From NCBI GenBank assembly GCA_947367855.1, contig CANBFE010000052.1, positions 1 to 9,125 of the forward strand: 9,125 nt of DNA, read 5' to 3'. The stretch's first letter is position 1. Every line of letters starts with the position of its first letter. The notes under the pieces were generated by a model. That model searched no databases, was not told the DNA's origin, and saw nothing but the letters and a program-made list of their open reading frames with translations. Shown here in pieces: positions 6,222 through 9,125 of the stretch. This DNA comes from an uncultured Lachnospiraceae bacterium. Its GTDB lineage: Bacteria > Bacillota > Clostridia > Lachnospirales > Lachnospiraceae. The position numbers and the translations under genes were made by a program.

Positions 6222-8015
6222 ATGAAGACAGGAAATTTTTGGAGAAATATCCGTTCCCTGCTACAGTTTATCTGCATTAACGACGGCAGGATTTTTTTAT
6301 GGATAGGCAGTTCCATAGTCATATCGGCGTTGGCGCCATTTCCCTATATTCTGCTGTCGAAGAAAGTCATCAATGCTTTTACCGGGGAGAGCGACTACAT
6401 GACGGCAGTACGAATGATCGCGCTTATGGTGGTTCTGGACTGGCTGCTCAGGACAGTGAATCAATTCATTGACACGGAATTGGATAAAAAGGTCAAACGC
6501 CTGGAATACGGGGCGATTCAGAGGCTTTTCTACAAGATGTCCGTCATGGATTATGCGCTGCTGGATGATGCGGATACAAAGGATAAGTTTGGAAAAGCCA
6601 CCAAATGTGTGATGTCCCTGAATTTTTATGAGCTGGTACTGTCCCTGCGGACATTTTTCTCCAGCGCTTTGATTCTGTTGGGGGTGGCAGGGATCATCGG
6701 GTCTGTGGACCTTGCGCTGATGCTGGTGATTTCCCTGGTGATTCTGGCCAATGCCTGTGCAAATTCCCGGCTGAAGAGGTACAGATACAGGATGGACAGC
6801 GATCTGTGGCCCATTGACCGGAAAATGGTGTGGTTTATGCAGTTCTGCGCCAATATCGAGTATGCAAAAGAGATCCGGGTCAATCAGCTGCAGGAGTTTA
6901 TCTTTCGAAAATACAGGAGACTGTCGGATCATTATTATCATCTGCTTGACCGGATCACGAATTCGGAAGGGATTGTAAAATGCATGGGAATCTTCCTGTC
7001 CTCGCTGCAGGAGGGCATGGCCTACCTTGTGCTGGGCTATAAGATTCTGGTGGAAAGAACCTTGACAGTGGGTGACTTTACCATGGTATTCGGCGCCATT
7101 ACCTCCTTTAAAAACGCTTGCAGCGGAATGATCAACGGTATTATCGAAGTCCTGAACCGGGGGCGGTACTTTTCCAATTATCTGGAATTCATGGAACTGG
7201 AGGGGGACAGTCACAAAGGGGACGGGCTTATAGAGACGAAGACGGAGCAGGGCGTGGAGATTGAATTCCGGCATGTCTCATTTCGGTATCCAAACCAGAA
7301 CAGGTACGCCCTGAAGGATATCAATGTCAGGATATCGCCTTTTACAAAGGTTGCGGTGATTGGAGACAACGGGGCTGGGAAAACCAGTTTCATCAAACTG
7401 CTGTGCAGACTGTACGAGCCTGACGAGGGACAGATTCTGATCAACGGCAGGGATATCCGCCAGCTGGATTACGGGGCATATCAGGGGATTCTGTCAGTGG
7501 TTTTTCAGGACTACAGGCTCTTTTCCTTTTCTGTCCGGGAAAATATTCTGTTTGACGAAGACGGAGCGGACAGGGACCAGGAGATTTTACAGAAGGCAGA
7601 ATACCTGGGGGCGGACCATATGTTGAAGGGCCTGCCCAGAGGACTGGATACCCTGCTGTTTAAGGATTATGATGCGGAGGGAGTGAACCTTTCCGGAGGC
7701 GAGGGGCAGAAGGTTGCCATCCTGAGAGCTCTGTTCAGGGAGTCTGAGATCATGATACTGGATGAGCCCACGGCGGCGCTGGACCCGGATGCGGAAAAGA
7801 AGATCTATGAGAGCTTTCGGACCTTTTCAAAAGATAAAACAGCCGTTTACATCTCCCACAGGCTGGCCAGTGCGCGTTATTGCGACATGATTCTGGTGTT
7901 CAAGGACGGCAGACTGTGTGAGCAGGGGGATCACGAGAGCCTGATGGCTTTGGGCGGAGAGTATAAACGGCTCTATCAGATTCAGGCTGACTATTATGCG
8001 GAGAAACCACTGTGA
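6222..8015 (+). CDS. ABC transporter, fused permease/ATP-binding half-transporter (exporter)
   Basis: This 597-residue type of exporter subunit has an N-terminal membrane domain (about 1-320, hydrophobic helices near 24-46, 62-80, 140-182 and 255-300) and a C-terminal ATPase. All ATPase motifs are intact: A-loop Tyr in FRYP (about 356), Walker A GDNGAGKT (381-388), Q-loop VFQDY (Q429), signature LSGGE (490-494), Walker B IMILDE with catalytic Glu 515, and H-loop SHR (H546). It probably pumps a peptide, lipid or drug out as a dimer. There is no C39 peptidase domain. GGGGAGG (6209-6215) is 6 bases before the ATG. Directly downstream is a fragment of another ABC ATPase, so the natural partner may have been lost and the protein may now act as a homodimer. 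The substrate is unknown. Confidence 0.93.
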   Translation: MKTGNFWRNIRSLLQFICINDGRIFLWIGSSIVISALAPFPYILLSKKVINAFTGESDYMTAVRMIALMVVLDWLLRTVNQFIDTELDKKVKRLEYGAIQRLFYKMSVMDYALLDDADTKDKFGKATKCVMSLNFYELVLSLRTFFSSALILLGVAGIIGSVDLALMLVISLVILANACANSRLKRYRYRMDSDLWPIDRKMVWFMQFCANIEYAKEIRVNQLQEFIFRKYRRLSDHYYHLLDRITNSEGIVKCMGIFLSSLQEGMAYLVLGYKILVERTLTVGDFTMVFGAITSFKNACSGMINGIIEVLNRGRYFSNYLEFMELEGDSHKGDGLIETKTEQGVEIEFRHVSFRYPNQNRYALKDINVRISPFTKVAVIGDNGAGKTSFIKLLCRLYEPDEGQILINGRDIRQLDYGAYQGILSVVFQDYRLFSFSVRENILFDEDGADRDQEILQKAEYLGADHMLKGLPRGLDTLLFKDYDAEGVNLSGGEGQKVAILRALFRESEIMILDEPTAALDPDAEKKIYESFRTFSKDKTAVYISHRLASARYCDMILVFKDGRLCEQGDHESLMALGGEYKRLYQIQADYYAEKPL

Positions 8016-8017
8016 CA

Positions 8018-8086
8018 TATCCTGTGTTGCTTCTGTTGGATGAGTCCAATGCCGCAGTGGACCCGGTGACAGAGGCAGAATTTTTC
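8018..8086 (+). pseudogene. Remnant of a second ABC transporter ATPase (Walker B/D-loop only)
   Basis: In a frame different from the intact transporter, the bases just after its stop encode YPVLLLLDESNAAVDP followed by VTEAEFF. This reads as a Walker B motif (LLLLDE), the loop with Pro changed to Ser (DES instead of DEP), and the A-x-D-P D-loop of an ABC ATPase. No Walker A, signature or H-loop surrounds it. The frame stays open to a TGA at 8129-8131, but after EFF the residues no longer look like an ABC protein. The DNA differs from the same region of the intact gene, so it is not a recent partial duplication of it. It is best read as what is left of a lost tandem partner. Confidence 0.7.
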
Positions 8087-8178
8087 TGTCATATACGATT
8101 CAAGGAACGCTTGAATTCGGATAAACTCTGATAAATATGGTATTCAATTACTCCTTTATAGTGTAAAGAACCCTGCCA

Positions 8179-8187
8179 TGATATAAT
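8179..8187 (+). promoter_or_regulatory. Extended -10 promoter of the XRE regulator
   Basis: TGATATAAT matches the extended -10 consensus TG-N-TATAAT exactly. No good -35 stands 17 bases upstream, as is allowed for extended -10 promoters. Transcription would start near 8194, about 45 bases before the ATG. The stretch 8087-8178 between the ABC remnant and this promoter holds nothing else I recognise. Confidence 0.65.
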
Positions 8188-8194
8188 CTTTTTC

Positions 8195-8210
8195 AGAAAA
8201 AGCTTTTTCT
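8195..8210. promoter_or_regulatory. 16-bp perfect palindrome at the transcription start, candidate operator
   Basis: AGAAAAAGCTTTTTCT lies at about +2 to +17 of the predicted transcript. This is a usual place for a self-repressing XRE protein to bind. It could also form a weak hairpin in RNA, but its A/T stem and lack of a following T-run make a terminator unlikely. Confidence 0.4.
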
Positions 8211-8238
8211 CAAAATAAAAAACGAAAGGTGAGGGAAA

Positions 8239-9125
8239 ATGATGTTTAATATGAAACAGGTGGGGCAAAGGATCGTTACAATGAGGAAAGAACGGAATAT
8301 GACGCAGACAGAGCTTGCCGACAAGATGGATGTGAGCTTTCAGGCAGTTTCCAATTGGGAGCGGGGTATAAGTATGCCGGATATTTCCAAGCTTCCCGAG
8401 TTGGCTGCCCTGTTTGGCTGTACGGTGGATGAGATTTTGAATGAAAAGTCGGAGCTGCTGCATTCAGCCATGTCGGACAGCCTTCAGGAATATGCAGAGA
8501 ACAACGAGATATCAAGGGAGGAGCTAGAGGCTGCGGTTCCGATATTGAAGCCCGCCCAGGTGGAGAAACTTGCGAACGGCTCATTGTTAAAAAATGGAGA
8601 TAGTATCGAAGTTTTCTATCCGTATCTGGATGAGGATACCCTGCGGGAAGTGGCGCGGCGGCGGATAGACAAGGGTGAATCCATAGCGGATATGCTTGAT
8701 TATCTGGACGAAGAGGATGTGGGAAAGTTTGCTTTGGAGCAGTATGAACGGGGAAAGCCGGTGGCGGAATATTATGACTTCATGGAAGACGAACAGCTTG
8801 CGGAACTGGCAAGGCAGAAGATCCGAAAGGGTGAATCCATAGCAGATATGCTTGATTTTCTGGACGAAAAGGATGTGGGAAAGTTTGCGCTTGAGCAGTA
8901 TGAACGGGGAAAGCCGGTGGCGGAATATTATGACTACATGGAAGACGAACAGCTTGCGGAACTGGCAGGGCAGAAGATCCGAAAGGGTGAATCCATAGCA
9001 GATATGCTTGATTTTCTGGACGAAGAGGATGTGGGAAAGTTTGCGTATGAGCAGTATGAACGGGGAAAGCCGGTGGCGGAATATTATGACTTCATGGAAG
9101 ACGAACAGCTTGCGGAACTGGCAAG
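8239..9125 (+). CDS. XRE-family regulator with C-terminal 52-residue tandem repeats (partial, cut by right edge)
   Basis: The frame is open from ATG 8239 to the window edge (295 complete codons, no stop). Residues 5-67 are a Cro/C1-type helix-turn-helix (MTQTELADKM, then VSFQAVSNWERG, MPDISKLPELAALF and DEIL), so the protein should bind DNA. A linker (about 68-102) leads to a degenerate repeat half (103-129) and then exact 52-residue units at 131-182, 183-234 and 235-286, with a fourth starting at 287. The units are rich in Asp, Glu and Lys, alpha-helical in character and without membrane segments, so they are likely a protein- or ligand-binding solenoid. AAAGGTGAGGG (8225-8235) provides the ribosome site; ATG 8242 is an equally possible start. 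An extended -10 promoter and a palindrome precede it. The role of the repeat region is unknown to me. Confidence 0.88.
   Translation, partial: MMFNMKQVGQRIVTMRKERNMTQTELADKMDVSFQAVSNWERGISMPDISKLPELAALFGCTVDEILNEKSELLHSAMSDSLQEYAENNEISREELEAAVPILKPAQVEKLANGSLLKNGDSIEVFYPYLDEDTLREVARRRIDKGESIADMLDYLDEEDVGKFALEQYERGKPVAEYYDFMEDEQLAELARQKIRKGESIADMLDFLDEKDVGKFALEQYERGKPVAEYYDYMEDEQLAELAGQKIRKGESIADMLDFLDEEDVGKFAYEQYERGKPVAEYYDFMEDEQLAELA
8629..9125 (+). repeat. 156-bp in-frame tandem repeat array within the XRE gene
   Basis: Units run 8629-8784, 8785-8940, 8941-9096 and 9097 to the edge. By eye, units 2 and 3 differ at 5 of 156 positions. Unit 1 differs mainly in its first 40-45 bases and is nearly identical from AAGGGTGAATCC onward. 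The length is a multiple of three, so gain or loss of units keeps the frame. The array continues beyond the window. Confidence 0.95.

Noticed and set aside
6297..7274. A 325-codon - strand frame opposite the ABC transporter
   Set aside because: The sense strand encodes an unambiguous transporter. The antisense product is low in recognisable structure and rich in His and Gln.
8016..8131. A small real gene after the ABC transporter
   Set aside because: There is no start codon with a ribosome site. The only meaningful part is an ABC Walker B fragment, so it is listed as a remnant.
8629..9125. CRISPR-like array
   Set aside because: The repeats are 156 bp, contiguous without spacers and in frame with a protein, so they are coding tandem repeats.

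Overview
The window looks like chromosomal accessory DNA from a low-to-mid GC Firmicute, most likely a gut clostridium of the Lachnospiraceae type. The evidence is strong Shine-Dalgarno sites of the GGAGG type, sigma-A style promoters, a MarR-MATE pair, a TetR-DUF4180 pair, a LytTR response regulator with a GHKL sensor kinase, and an XRE regulator. This is an inference from gene families; no rRNA or other taxonomic marker is present.

Layout. At the left edge are the last 19 codons of an unknown + strand gene and its terminator (80-104). On the - strand, a MarR regulator (1986-1537) overlaps a MATE efflux pump (1544-165) by 8 bp, an arrangement like MepR-MepA. A divergent control region (about 1987-2164) holds one promoter for each direction. 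Each promoter carries its own perfect inverted repeat, which suggests autoregulation by the flanking MarR and TetR proteins. On the + strand follow a TetR regulator (2165-2743), a DUF4180 protein (2770-3153) and a LytTR response regulator (3169-3888), with 26 bp and 15 bp gaps, so they are probably one transcript. A large membrane sensor kinase (5724-3922, - strand) converges on the response regulator, and one hairpin (3894-3922) lies between the two gene ends. Kinase and regulator are probably a two-component pair whose genes have been put into opposite orientation.

Divergent from the kinase are a small basic protein with a ribbon-helix-helix-like pattern (5905-6165) and a complete ABC exporter half-transporter (6222-8015). 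Directly after the exporter is a short remnant of a second, different ABC ATPase (8018-8086), so the locus probably once encoded a tandem exporter pair. The right end starts a new unit: an extended -10 promoter, a 16-bp palindrome and an XRE-type regulator (8239 to the window edge).

The most unusual item is the C-terminal half of that XRE protein. It is built of 52-residue (156-bp) tandem repeats, each made of two related 26-residue halves, and neighbouring units are nearly identical in DNA. The array runs off the right edge, so its full length is unknown. The common theme of the window is regulation plus export: five likely DNA-binding regulators (MarR, TetR, LytTR, RHH-like and XRE), one sensor kinase, one drug/Na+ antiporter and one ABC exporter. 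I see no transposase, CRISPR array, tRNA or rRNA.
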